Assembly: GCF_017526105.1 (NCBI RefSeq)
Contig: NZ_CP071839.1
Span: 310,001 to 374,000, forward strand
Direction: 5' to 3'
DNA: 64,000 bases
DNA from: Streptomyces cyanogenus
GTDB taxonomy: Bacteria > Actinomycetota > Actinomycetes > Streptomycetales > Streptomycetaceae
The position numbers and the translations under genes are program-made. The notes below the pieces were generated by a model that saw only the letters and a list, made by a program, of their open reading frames with translations, was not told the origin of the DNA and made no database searches. Position 1 is the first letter of the stretch; each line of letters begins with the position of its first letter. Below, in pieces: positions 34,610-43,352 of this stretch.

Positions 34610-35602
34610 TTGACGCACCTGCACCACGGAAACGGCAGCGGCGGTAGTGCCGGAGGGGCACGAAGAACCGTCAGGACGGGCGGAGCCGGTACGACGCGGC
34701 GTCGCCGGGCGGCCGTGACCGCCACCGCGCTCGCCATGACTGTGCCCTTGACGCTCAACGCAGCAGGAGACGCGGGAGCGGCGGCGGACCACCCCATCGT
34801 CTTCGCACGCTACACCGCGGGAGCTCCCGTCGAGGACCTCTACGCCATCTCGGCCGGCGGCGGCACGCCGGTCAAACTCACCCACACCTCCACCGTCAGC
34901 GACGTGATGCCCAGTTGGTCCCCGGACGGCAAGCGGGTGGCCTTCGTGCGCTATGGATCCGGCGGCGCAATCGACGGCGTCTGGACGATGAAGACCACGG
35001 GCGGCGACCTGAAGGCCGTGCCCGGCACCAAGGGCGCATCCGACCCGGCGTGGTCCCCGGACGGCAAGCGGATCGCCTATGCCAAGCCGGTCGGCACCCA
35101 GCGCGAGATCTACGTGGCCGACATCGACGGCACTCCCGCCACCCGGCTCACCCACACCGCGGCGGACGACCTCCATCCGACGTGGTCCCCGGACGGCAAG
35201 TACCTCGCCTTCAACCGGGCGGACGCCGGCGGACACAGCAGGGTCATGCGGATTCGGCTGTCCACCCTGGCCCAGACGGCGGTCACCGGTTCCGGCTCCC
35301 ACGACTGGACGCCGGACTGGTCACACGGCAACCGCATCGTCTTCAGCCGGGTCGACTCCTCGGGCTTCGCACATCTCTACCTCGTCCGCCCCGACGGCAC
35401 CGGAGTGCACCGCATCACCTCGTCCCGCTTCAACGACAAGTACCCCTCGTGGTCCCCGGACGGCAGCCGTCTGGTCTTCACCCGAGGCGGGACCGACGAC
35501 GCGGACCCCGAACACCTGTACCTGGTCCGCGCGGACGGCACCGGAACGACCAAGCTCACCAAGACCGACTCCCACGACATGGAGGCGGACTGGCGCCCCT
35601 GA
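34610..35602 (+). CDS. Secreted TolB-like beta-propeller protein
   Basis: A 330-residue exported protein. The TTG at 34610 follows GGGGGGACACC and sits just before a twin-arginine-like n-region (RRRRAAVTATALAMTVPLTL) and an AGA cleavage area. Five PD40/WD40-like blades follow: SWSPDGKRVAFVR, AWSPDGKRIAYAK, TWSPDGKYLAFNR, DWSHGNRIVFSR and SWSPDGSRLVFTR. This is the TolB C-terminal propeller fold, used for binding rather than catalysis. Longer open frames upstream of 34610 lack a signal and a ribosome site. No Tol-Pal partners exist in Gram-positives, so the partner is unknown. Confidence 0.8.
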   Translation: MTHLHHGNGSGGSAGGARRTVRTGGAGTTRRRRAAVTATALAMTVPLTLNAAGDAGAAADHPIVFARYTAGAPVEDLYAISAGGGTPVKLTHTSTVSDVMPSWSPDGKRVAFVRYGSGGAIDGVWTMKTTGGDLKAVPGTKGASDPAWSPDGKRIAYAKPVGTQREIYVADIDGTPATRLTHTAADDLHPTWSPDGKYLAFNRADAGGHSRVMRIRLSTLAQTAVTGSGSHDWTPDWSHGNRIVFSRVDSSGFAHLYLVRPDGTGVHRITSSRFNDKYPSWSPDGSRLVFTRGGTDDADPEHLYLVRADGTGTTKLTKTDSHDMEADWRP

Positions 35603-35678
35603 CGTACTCCTTTCCGAGGGAGGCGACTGCGGGCCCGGTTCGCAGCGGCGGGCCGGGCCCCGGTGGCTCAGGCATCGT

Positions 35679-36400
35679 TCACCCAGTGCCCCTCGCTTCG
35701 GCAGCTTCCGCGCGGGCCTGGGCGCGGCCGTACACGTCGGCGGCCTGAGCGTAGGTTTGCCCGGCTGCGACGAGGTTCCCGGTGTCGTGGTGAGCACGCG
35801 CGAGATGGTGCAGGGTACGTCCGGTCTCGTACCAGTCGTCGCCCTGCGATGGCGCTCCAGGGGCAGTGCCGATCGCCTCGATGGTCTCCTCTCCCCGCAT
35901 GTCCCGCAGGACGACGGCGAGGCTGTGCCACTTCGTGGCGTCTCCCGCGCGGTTGGCGGTACCCCGGAGGCGCTCCGGGGCCTGCCTGATGCATCGGCAC
36001 CTCGGACCGGCGCTCGGCACGCACGAGGACGGCACCGAGGTCGATCCACACCGAGGCCTCGCTCACGCGGTCACCGAGTTCATGGATGAGGTCGCGGGCA
36101 GGGGTGTGGGCTTCGATTGGCTGCTCCGCGTCCCTCACGTCCCCCGGGGCGAGGCCGAGACCGTTGCCGAGGTCGTGCATGGCCTCGGCCTCGCTCTGGC
36201 GATCGCTGATGTCCCGAACCAGCGCGTGTGCCTCGGCACGGGCGTCGATGGCCTCCGTCTCCTGCCCCAGGTACGACAGCGCGCGACCGAGGTTGGTGCA
36301 CGCCACGGCCTCGCTCCAGCGGTCGCGCCTGCGGTGCGCCACCAGGCCGACGGCACCAGCGCGTGCAGCCGCTGCCGTCCCGCATACTGGTCTCGGCATC
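35679..36400 (-). pseudogene. Tetratricopeptide-repeat protein, frameshifted
   Basis: TPR-like helices occur in two frames: RWSEAVACTNLGRALSYLGQ, ETEAIDARAEAHALVRDISD, SEAEAMHDLGNGLGLA, then after a shift near 36000 ATKWHSLAVVLRDM, YETGRTLHHLARAHHDTGNL and GQTYAQAADVYGRAQARAEA. This is the C-terminal TPR region of STAND- or SARP-type proteins. It lies just downstream of the caspase gene on the same strand and may once have been part of that system. Confidence 0.65.
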
Positions 36401-36493
36401 GTCGGCTCAGCCGACCGCGGCCCCGGGCGCTGGGGATCGCACTCCTGTGACGGACACGGCCAGCGATCTCCTGGGCCCAGCGCCCGGCCTCTT

Positions 36494-37831
36494 CTAACGG
36501 GTCTTCGAAGGTGTCGATGACGGAGCCGATCCATTGCCGGCGCTCGGACGGTTGGCGGTAGGGCAGCTGCCGTCCGTGACCGTGACGGAAAAGGTGACGG
36601 TGGCGGGGACGAGGTCGTGGCCGGGAGCCTTGACGGCGGTGGTCACGTGCATGCAGAAGGCCATGCCTTCGCTGGTGACTTCGTAGTCACCAGCGTTGCT
36701 GTCGCCGTCGGGACGCGAAACGTGTTCCACCGAGGGCGTGGACCCGTGTGGTGGCCCCTTACCCGACTCGTCGATGAGTTGTCCGATGTACGCTTCGAGG
36801 GGACTGTCGGCGAGCCTCGTGTCCTTGCCCAGTTCCGCGGCTGCCTGCTGCACCGCGTCTTTGAGGTCGCCCTTGCTCCAGTGTGTCTGCGTGTGCAGCC
36901 AGTACCACCCGCCCAGTCCGGCCACCGCGGCGATGAGCAGCGGCCACACCCAGGTCGGGATGCGGATCTTCGCCTTCGGACGGCGGGGCTTCGGCAGGGC
37001 TGTCACGCTGCCTTGGTGCCACAGGGGCAGCGGTGGGACAGAGGCGCCTGGATCCGTCCACGCGGTGGGAGGCGGGTCGCTCGCAAGGGCAGGGCGAGGC
37101 GCATTCGGATCAGGAGGGCGCACCAGGATGAGCCTGCCGGCGTTGTTGACCACCCGGCGCTGGGGTCGCGGCATATCGCGTGTTGCGAGATCGCGTCGTA
37201 CCTCGTCGAAGAGGTCGTCCAGGCTCAGTGCCACCGGCCCTCGCAGAGCCGTGAGCAGGGCGCCGGTGAACGCCGTGTGCGTCGCGCCTTGGGGTGCGTA
37301 GGCGACGGCGTTCGCGGAGGTGGAGGCGAGCGTGTAGGTGCCGGCGACGTCGATCTGCCCGGCGACCGTGCTGTGCCCGCTGGTCATCGCCTCGATGGCG
37401 CGTCCGGAGAAGCAGCAGTCGAGCACCAGCACCCGGATCGCCGCAGGGCTGTCGAGCAGTTCTTCCCGCAGGGTTTCGAACGGCAGCGCGGTCCAGCGGA
37501 CGTGCGCGGCGTCGGTGTGGGGCAGTGCGAGGTGTAGCCTGCCCCGGTCGTCCACCAGCCCGTGCCCGCCGTAGTACACGAACAGCAGGTCGGTCGCTTC
37601 CTGAGCGACGCGGGCCAGAAGGCTGCCCACCTCGCCTGCGGTGGCGGGATCGCTCACGATGATGCAGTGCTCCTGCGGCAGGGAGCCGGTGGCCGGATCG
37701 GTGAGCACCTGCCGTAGATCTGCGAGGTTGGCGCCGATGGCAGGCAGGCTGGGCAGGCCGGATCCGTCGGCGTGGGTGCCGGTGCCGATGAGAATGGCGC
37801 GCGAGCGGTCCGGGTCCGGTAACCGCGTCAC
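36494..37831 (-). CDS. Caspase-like peptidase with transmembrane segment; TTA at codon 4
   Basis: A 445-residue protein. The peptidase C14 domain spans about residues 9-235: SRAILIGTGTHADGSGLPSL, the catalytic His in LFVYYGGHGLVDDRG and the catalytic Cys in VLVLDCCFSGRAIEAM. A Pro-rich linker leads to one transmembrane helix (IPTWVWPLLIAAVAGLGGWY) and an external C-terminal domain ending in a low-complexity Ser/Pro tail. The GTG start overlaps the stop of the EACC1 gene upstream, so they are coupled. Codon 4 is TTA, predicting bldA-dependent translation. Such proteins are effectors of actinobacterial conflict/cell-death systems; that role is inferred here. Confidence 0.88.
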   Translation of the reverse strand: MTRLPDPDRSRAILIGTGTHADGSGLPSLPAIGANLADLRQVLTDPATGSLPQEHCIIVSDPATAGEVGSLLARVAQEATDLLFVYYGGHGLVDDRGRLHLALPHTDAAHVRWTALPFETLREELLDSPAAIRVLVLDCCFSGRAIEAMTSGHSTVAGQIDVAGTYTLASTSANAVAYAPQGATHTAFTGALLTALRGPVALSLDDLFDEVRRDLATRDMPRPQRRVVNNAGRLILVRPPDPNAPRPALASDPPPTAWTDPGASVPPLPLWHQGSVTALPKPRRPKAKIRIPTWVWPLLIAAVAGLGGWYWLHTQTHWSKGDLKDAVQQAAAELGKDTRLADSPLEAYIGQLIDESGKGPPHGSTPSVEHVSRPDGDSNAGDYEVTSEGMAFCMHVTTAVKAPGHDLVPATVTFSVTVTDGSCPTANRPSAGNGSAPSSTPSKTR

Positions 37832-38081
37832 TGCGGTTGTCCCTCCAATTCGTCACTGTTGAGGAGGCGCTCGATATCCCGCGCGAGCGCCTGGGGATCG
37901 ACGGCCTTGCCGTCCACCTCTACGGTGCGGCCATCTCGCGTGCTCACCGTGATCCGCACGCGAGCGCCCCGCCCATCTCGCCCGGGGCGGGCGGGAGATG
38001 ACGTAACCAGTCTGTCAGAGCCCGCAGTTGACCTTCCGGCCCTGACAGGCGCAACCACAGTTCCCGTTCGCCTTCGCTCAT
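37828..38081 (-). pseudogene. EACC1-like effector-associated component, shortened and frameshifted
   Basis: The ATG at 38081 has AGGATGG upstream. The N-terminal part reads LWLRLSGPEGQLRALTDWLR and then PPAPGEMGG. The C-terminal part, in another frame, reads VRITVSTRDGRTVEVDGKAV and then ARDIERLLN. These are the two ends of effector-associated constant component 1, the small adaptor encoded just before caspase, trypsin and other effectors in actinobacteria. The central hydrophobic segment of 25-40 residues is missing and the frame changes near 37990. It still ends in a GTGA overlap with the caspase start. It is probably non-functional, unless a short form is used. Confidence 0.65.
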
Positions 38082-38359
38082 CACACACCCATCCTGACCG
38101 ATGTTCCGTCCCGTCGGTCCCGGACTGCAGAAAAGTGGATCAGCGATGGAGATTGGGACGTTGCACACCACGCCGGTTCAACGGGAGGAGCAACTGGTCA
38201 GCGGTCTCAGGCGGGGACTGTGGAGCCGAACTCCCTTCTCCCGCATGAAACCGGCACGGATACATCAGGTCGATGTCACTGGCGTCGGCCAGCACTGACC
38301 TCGGCTCCCGCAGCGCGGCAGGACCACCCCCCGTCATAATGGGGGGCGGCCTTGTCCGG

Positions 38360-38720
38360 GTCGATGCGGCGTGGTCGTCAGCTGCCTTGACGTATTCGGG
38401 GGCGGTCCAGCCGTGCTGCGTCCGATGGCCGGCCTCCCGCGCAGCGGCGGCCAAGGCTCGCTTGAGGCTCCGGTGGCGCTTCCGTCTCACCGGCGCCGGC
38501 ACAGGCCGGGGAGCGACGGTTATGGGCGAAGAAACACTCGCGCTCGGAGGCTTTGGCATACATCGGCCCACCGCACTGGGTGCAGGCCAGCGCAGGGCGC
38601 GGCCAGGCCCGGTACATCGCCTCCCCGGCAGGACCCGAGCCGCGATCGTCCAGAGCCACATCGAGCGTCCCGTGGTGGGGCAGGTACGCGGTCAGTGGCG
38701 TGCTGCTGGCGAAGTGTGTG
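38360..38720 (-). pseudogene. CoiA-like zinc-ribbon protein fragment
   Basis: LACTQCGGPMYAKASERECF, then FAHNRRSPACAGAGETEA, then in another frame HRSLKRALAAAAREAGHRTQ. This is the zinc-ribbon plus helix typical of CoiA-like competence/nuclease proteins, in which a PD-(D/E)xK nuclease domain normally follows; that domain is missing. Confidence 0.55.
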
Positions 38721-39153
38721 CGGCGTCCCGCGCCTGAGCGGCAACCGGCCCCCAGGAGGCGGTGTGGCGTCCCGAGAGCCGGCCGGTGTCAGTACCGGGA
38801 GCGGCATCACAACACAAGCGCCGCTTCCGACCCTGCCGTCCATGCCGCGGGCGGCGTGCTGGTGGAGGTCTCACAGCACCAGCCGCCGACGGATACGGCG
38901 TCTCGGGCCAGGAGAAACCGGCGGACGATCGAGGAGTTGGAAGACGTCACTTCCCGAAGCGTCGGAGGCCTGGGCGCGGGGCGGGCAGCGAACTTGCGCA
39001 ACTGCCCGGCGATGCGAATCGCGCCGCCGACGTCATGCGGTCGTACTCGTCCATGCTGCGGCTGTGCCCGGGAGACGGTGGACCGGCACCGCCGCCTTCC
39101 CGATGCCGCAGCGCGTCGGTACAGGTGGGCCGGATCTTGAAGCGTCCACGCAG
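38721..39153. other. No recognisable gene
   Basis: A minus-strand frame with TLREVTSSNSSIVRRFLLAR looks like a relic, but I cannot assign it. Otherwise only shadow frames are present. Confidence 0.4.
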
Positions 39154-39324
39154 TCACCATGTCGTCCTGTGTGGCGTTGTACGGCCGGGCAGGTCGGATG
39201 CGGGCGCCCAGGTCATCACCCGAGCCAGGTCGCGGTGTATACGCTCGGCTTCACCGCGTACCTGGGTAGGGACGTCACCGCGTTCGGCGACGAGGCGGCT
39301 GAAGATGGGGGTTTCCTGGAACAC
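39154..39324 (-). CDS. Short hypothetical protein, possibly truncated
   Basis: A 56-codon frame from a GTG at 39324, with a weak purine-rich site upstream: FQETPIFSRLVAERGDVPTQ, then VRGEAERIHRDLARVM. The first 35 residues resemble the N-terminus of a common unnamed Streptomyces protein. The C-terminal 20 residues look random, so the gene is probably cut short. Confidence 0.35.
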   Translation of the reverse strand: MFQETPIFSRLVAERGDVPTQVRGEAERIHRDLARVMTWAPASDLPGRTTPHRTTW

Positions 39325-40003
39325 GGTGCAGTCTTCTTTCTGCGGGTGGCTGGCCGCGGATCGGGCGGTGATGTGTGAGCCGAACTGGTTTATCACGTCG
39401 TTGAGTTTGGTTTCTGCGCGGGCGTCGGGTTGAGGAAGGTGCCCGGGCGACAGCCGACGGGGAGGTGGAGGCGGCCGTGTGCGTCGCGGCAGAACCGGGC
39501 GGCGGCAGGGCCGAGACGGCGGGTGCGGGAGATCCCCAAGTCGCGGGGTCGAAGCGGCCAAGTCCATCGCTCGGGCGACGCGTTCGGGGTGGACGGTGTA
39601 GCCGAAGTGCCGGAGCCATTCGATGACCTGGCCGATCTCCCTGTGCAGGCGGTTGGGGTTGTCGGGACAGCGGTCGAGGTGCGGTGGTCGTGGCTGCTGA
39701 GTGCCGCGGCGATCGCCCGCACCGGCTCATACGCGGTGCCGAGGAATGTTCTCGGCCTCCGCGCCGGGCGGGATACAGACGGGGACGAGCAGCGAGGCAG
39801 CCGTGCCGGACATGTCCGGGCGCAGGCCGCGACCAGGGGCCTGGACGCGGCAGATGGCGCCTGCGGGTGGGGTCGGCGAGAATCGCGCAGCCGGCGGCCG
39901 CTGGGGCGTACGGCCTTCGGATCGGGAAGTGAGCCAGTAGAACTTGGTGGGAGCCAATCGAGAGAACTCAGCGTCTCCGCTGCGGAGAGGCAAAGGGGGA
40001 TGA
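39325..40003. other. Decayed DNA, no gene assigned
   Basis: Long minus-strand open frames here are Arg/Pro/Ser-rich and switch sense. EQ-type helical pieces and an RLHLPVGCRPGTFLNP segment suggest one or two dead genes that I cannot name. Confidence 0.4.
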
Positions 40004-40720
40004 ATGGCCAACCACTCGCAGCGCCAGGCCCGGTTGCGACTCGCACGACAGAGAAGGTCTCCTGATGTCGTCAGAGCACGGATGAGGGAGCAACCGGCGG
40101 ACCCGCCGAAACGATGGTGGCAGCGGATCCCCTGGACGCAGGTGGCTACCGCCGTTGGAGTTCTGGGTGCGGTCGTCGGCCTCATCGCCACGGCCTGTGC
40201 CACCTACTTCGACGCGAGAGTCGCCCAGGACCAGCTTGATCAGTCACGCGAGGACGCCCAGCGGGAGATTCGAGATCAGGCAACGCGCGTGACCTACTGG
40301 GTGGAGGGCACCGGTGCCATCGGGTCACCCCGCCGCATCCACCTCGTCAATCGGTCGCCAGACCCGGTCACGCACGTTGAGACATACATTCGCATAGAAC
40401 TCAGCGGGAAATCTCTGGTCTGGGCCCGCTTGCAGACGGACATGGGCCCCTGCTCCCAAGTCGGTTACAGCGAAGAGGACATGAAGGTCGGCAATCCCAG
40501 GATCGGACGACACTGGACGCCGCTACGGCCGCTGGGGCTCTTCGACTGGCAAGTCGCATACGAGGGCTTTCTCGATCGCGACGGCAAGGCGTGGAAGCGA
40601 ACCGCTACCGGCCTCACTGAATGGAACCGGGCCAAAAGTCCAGGTGAGCCACGCGTGGTCGTCTCCGACTCCAACCCGACCGGGAAAAAATTTGCTCAGT
40701 GCGGCGAAGGCGCCAGCTGA
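40004..40720 (+). CDS. Membrane-anchored hypothetical protein
   Basis: A 238-residue protein with GGGGG before the ATG. A basic cytosolic head (RQARLRLARQRRSPDVVRAR) is followed by one transmembrane helix (QVATAVGVLGAVVGLIATAC) near residue 55, a short coiled-coil-like stretch (QDQLDQSREDAQREIRDQAT) and a soluble beta-rich domain (RRIHLVNRSPDPVTHVETYI, RIELSG). This is the general form of small membrane sensors or effector-associated proteins. No family recognised. Confidence 0.65.
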   Translation: MANHSQRQARLRLARQRRSPDVVRARMREQPADPPKRWWQRIPWTQVATAVGVLGAVVGLIATACATYFDARVAQDQLDQSREDAQREIRDQATRVTYWVEGTGAIGSPRRIHLVNRSPDPVTHVETYIRIELSGKSLVWARLQTDMGPCSQVGYSEEDMKVGNPRIGRHWTPLRPLGLFDWQVAYEGFLDRDGKAWKRTATGLTEWNRAKSPGEPRVVVSDSNPTGKKFAQCGEGAS

Positions 40721-40842
40721 GTCCGGGCTCCAAGTGCCATCAGTCGGGCGCCGTCGGCGTAGGTGGTCCGAGCGGAGTTCAATCTCTCCCGCTGGTACGC
40801 CGGTTGGAGCCACGAAGAACCGCGACAACCGATCCCATCACC

Positions 40843-41300
40843 ACCGGGAACCGTCCCGTCGGCGTCCACTACCACCAGTTCCTCGTCACCGACCACCGGC
40901 GACCGTTCGCCGACGAGGAGACGGACGCCTCACGCACCGGGCTCGTCGGCATCACCGCAGGCGACGCCACCGTCCACACCGGCATCCACACCGGCGACGT
41001 CGACGTCACGGTCACTGCCCATCCCCAGCTCCCCCCCCGCCGGGCACCAGGGAGTGGGAGGGGATCGCAGAGATCTCCCTCCGCTCCCCCACCGGCACCC
41101 TCCAGGTCACCCGCCTCAGCACCGACCTCGCCGCGGCCGGCCCCGGCACCCACCGGCGCCGCGTCCAACGCCCGCGAGCCGCGACCAAGCCGTCGATCGG
41201 CCCCCGACATCATCACCGAGCACTACCTCCTCCAGTGCCGGCGCATCCCGCCCACACCAGCTCAACTCCCGTGCCACCGACGGCCATGGCACCCAGCTAC
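40843..41300 (+). pseudogene. Frameshifted Streptomyces conserved protein
   Basis: GVHYHQFLVTDHRRPFADEE and ATVHTGIHTGDVDVTVTAHP in one frame, EWEGIAEISLRSPTGTLQVT in the next, ITEHYLLQCRR in a third. The order matches a family of about 150-residue Streptomyces proteins that begin with a V-H-Y-x-Q-x-Y-V-like strand. Function unknown. At least two frameshifts. Confidence 0.5.
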
Positions 41301-41406
41301 GCGCCGAACGACCCGGCCACGGTCCGGCACGGGGCCGCCAGCACCGGGTGACCCGTGCACGTCCAACGTTCTTCGGTGCCTTGTCAGTTGGGCGCCCACG
41401 CCCCTA

Positions 41407-41436
41407 AGTTAAGCGCGCCATTAAATGTACTTAACT
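41407..41436. promoter_or_regulatory. AGTTAAG-N16-CTTAACT inverted repeat
   Basis: Perfect seven-base arms in an unusually AT-rich patch just before the M64 peptidase gene; the right arm ends 20 bases before its GTG start. A candidate operator or promoter element. Confidence 0.45.
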
Positions 41437-41456
41437 GAACACTTAGCGAGGTCGCC

Positions 41457-42782
41457 GTGCCGCACCGCGCAAGATCGCGTACACGCTGGATCACCGCCAC
41501 CGCGGCCGCCCTCGCCGCCGTGGCGGCGCTGGCCGGGGGGACGGGTTCGGGGACGGCCGAGGCAGCCGCCCCCGCACAGCGCACCCAGCACATCGAGTAC
41601 TTCCCCGACCCCGCGGGCGAGCCCGGTCAGGTGAGCGTCCCGGCCCCCCTGGCGGTGCACGGCCAGGCGGCCCGCCGCCCGGCGCGGGCGGCCGCCGAGC
41701 CGGCGGTGCGGCAGCTGGAGCGGACCGGACCGGTCTCCGGGCGTCTCGACCTGGTCGTGATGGGTGACGGCTACACCGCCGACGAGCAGGACGAGTTCGC
41801 CGCCGACGCCGAAGAGAAGCTGGACGCAATCTTCGCCGTCGAGCCGTACCGGAGCTACCGGGGCCTGTTCAACGTCTGGCTGGTCGACGCCGTCTCTGCC
41901 GAGTCCGGAATCTCCGGAGACCCGACCGCCGACGTCGTGAAGGACACCGCGCTCGGCTCCGCCTTCTTCTGTGACGGCCTCGAACGCCTGCTGTGCGTCG
42001 ACACCGACGCGGTCGCCCGGTACGCCCGCCTCGCCCCGGACGCCGACATCGTCTTCGTCGTCGCCAACTCCGCCAAGTACGGCGGCGCCGGCTACTCCAC
42101 CGCCGACCTGCCGCCGGCCTCTCCCTTCCACGGCGTGGCGACGATGTCCTCCGACAACGAACGGTCGTACCTCATAGGAGCCCATGAACTGGGCCACTCC
42201 ATAGGCAAGCTGGCCGACGAGTACCAGTACCCGGGCTACGGCGCCTATCCCTATGCCGAGGAACCGGCCGCGGCCAACCTCACCCTCACCCGCGACCCGG
42301 CCACGGCCAAGTGGAGCCGCTGGACGGGGACCCAGGACCCGACCGGCTCGGTGGTCGGCACCTACGAGGGCGGCGGCTACTACGAGACCGGCATCCACCG
42401 TCCGACCGACACCTCCCTCATGCGCACACTGGCCTCGACCGAGTTCAACGTCGTCGGGCGCGAGGCGATGATCGCCGGCTTCTACGCCGACGCGGACGCC
42501 CTGACCTCCCCCGTACCCACCACCGAGCCGGTCCGCAAGAACCGGCCGCTCGTGGTGCGCCTCGCCCCGCTGACCGGCCTCGCCGACCTCCGCCTCACCT
42601 GGTACGTCGACGGCAAAGAGGTTCCCCGGGCGGCCGGCGCCCGCGTGGTGACGCCCCACGCACTGGGCGTCCACGGTCACGGCCACCGGGTCACGGCCAC
42701 TGTGACCGACCGCACGACGGCCCTACGGGACCCTGCGGCCCTCACCGAGGCGACCAACTCGATCACGTGGACGGTCCGTTAG
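41457..42782 (+). CDS. Secreted M64-family metallopeptidase
   Basis: A 441-residue exported peptidase of the IgA-peptidase M64 group. The signal peptide has a basic start (HRARSRTRWITATAAALAAV) and an AEAAAPA cleavage area. The catalytic domain holds LDLVVMGDGYTADEQDEFAA and the zinc site HELGHSIGKLADEYQYPG (HExxH...D/E). A C-terminal beta domain of about 100 residues follows (LVVRLAPLTGLADLRLTWYV). GAGG precedes the GTG start. All catalytic residues are present, so it is predicted active outside the cell. It is monocistronic and may be controlled through the inverted repeat upstream. Confidence 0.88.
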   Translation: MPHRARSRTRWITATAAALAAVAALAGGTGSGTAEAAAPAQRTQHIEYFPDPAGEPGQVSVPAPLAVHGQAARRPARAAAEPAVRQLERTGPVSGRLDLVVMGDGYTADEQDEFAADAEEKLDAIFAVEPYRSYRGLFNVWLVDAVSAESGISGDPTADVVKDTALGSAFFCDGLERLLCVDTDAVARYARLAPDADIVFVVANSAKYGGAGYSTADLPPASPFHGVATMSSDNERSYLIGAHELGHSIGKLADEYQYPGYGAYPYAEEPAAANLTLTRDPATAKWSRWTGTQDPTGSVVGTYEGGGYYETGIHRPTDTSLMRTLASTEFNVVGREAMIAGFYADADALTSPVPTTEPVRKNRPLVVRLAPLTGLADLRLTWYVDGKEVPRAAGARVVTPHALGVHGHGHRVTATVTDRTTALRDPAALTEATNSITWTVR

Positions 42783-42838
42783 GGACGCGGGCCACACGCC
42801 GCTCGGCCGGCCTGCGCGGGGGCGAGGGCGCTGCCCCG

Positions 42839-43324
42839 TCACCGCCGTACCGTCCCGCACGGGGGCGTGGGAACGTGCCGAGGCGTGTGGGGGGCGTCCG
42901 GGCCGATGCGCTGCGCCACCAGCTGCCGGAAGTGCGCGCACTGGGTGAAGCTCTCGTGATTGCAGTCGAGCGCGCACTCGACAACTTCCAGGGACGCCTG
43001 CGCGGCCGCGATGCGGGTGCGCAGCGCCTCGGCCTCTTCGCGCAGGATGTCACGTCGTTGCGCGGGATCGACCGTGGCCGACAAGGTGCGGATAGTGTCC
43101 AGGGACAGTCCGGCCTCTTTGGCGCGCAGGATGACGGCGACTCGGGTGAGATCGGTCGAGTCGTAGCGGCGGCGGCCGGCGGAGTCGCGTGAGGGGGCCA
43201 GTAGACCCATCGCCTCCCAGTGGCGCAGGACGTGCGTGGCCAGACCGAAGCGTTCCGCTAAGGCTCCGATGCTGAGCGTCCCGTCCTCGCCGCGGACAGG
43301 CGCCCCGTACTCGCTTGACTTCAT
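42839..43324 (-). CDS. MerR-family regulator
   Basis: A 161-residue regulator. The winged helix-turn-helix is at residues 17-85 (TLSIGALAERFGLATHVLRH, WEAMGLLAPSRDSAGRRRYD). A coiled-coil dimer helix follows, and a short C-terminal region with two cysteines (DCNHESFTQCAHF) could bind a metal or redox ligand. The ATG at 43324 gives normal length. It is divergent from the methyltransferase gene with only 28 bases between start codons, so promoters must overlap the coding regions or the transcripts be leaderless. Confidence 0.85.
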   Translation of the reverse strand: MKSSEYGAPVRGEDGTLSIGALAERFGLATHVLRHWEAMGLLAPSRDSAGRRRYDSTDLTRVAVILRAKEAGLSLDTIRTLSATVDPAQRRDILREEAEALRTRIAAAQASLEVVECALDCNHESFTQCAHFRQLVAQRIGPDAPHTPRHVPTPPCGTVRR

Positions 43325-43352
43325 GCCGACATTAAGTCGCAACCTGGCGCCC

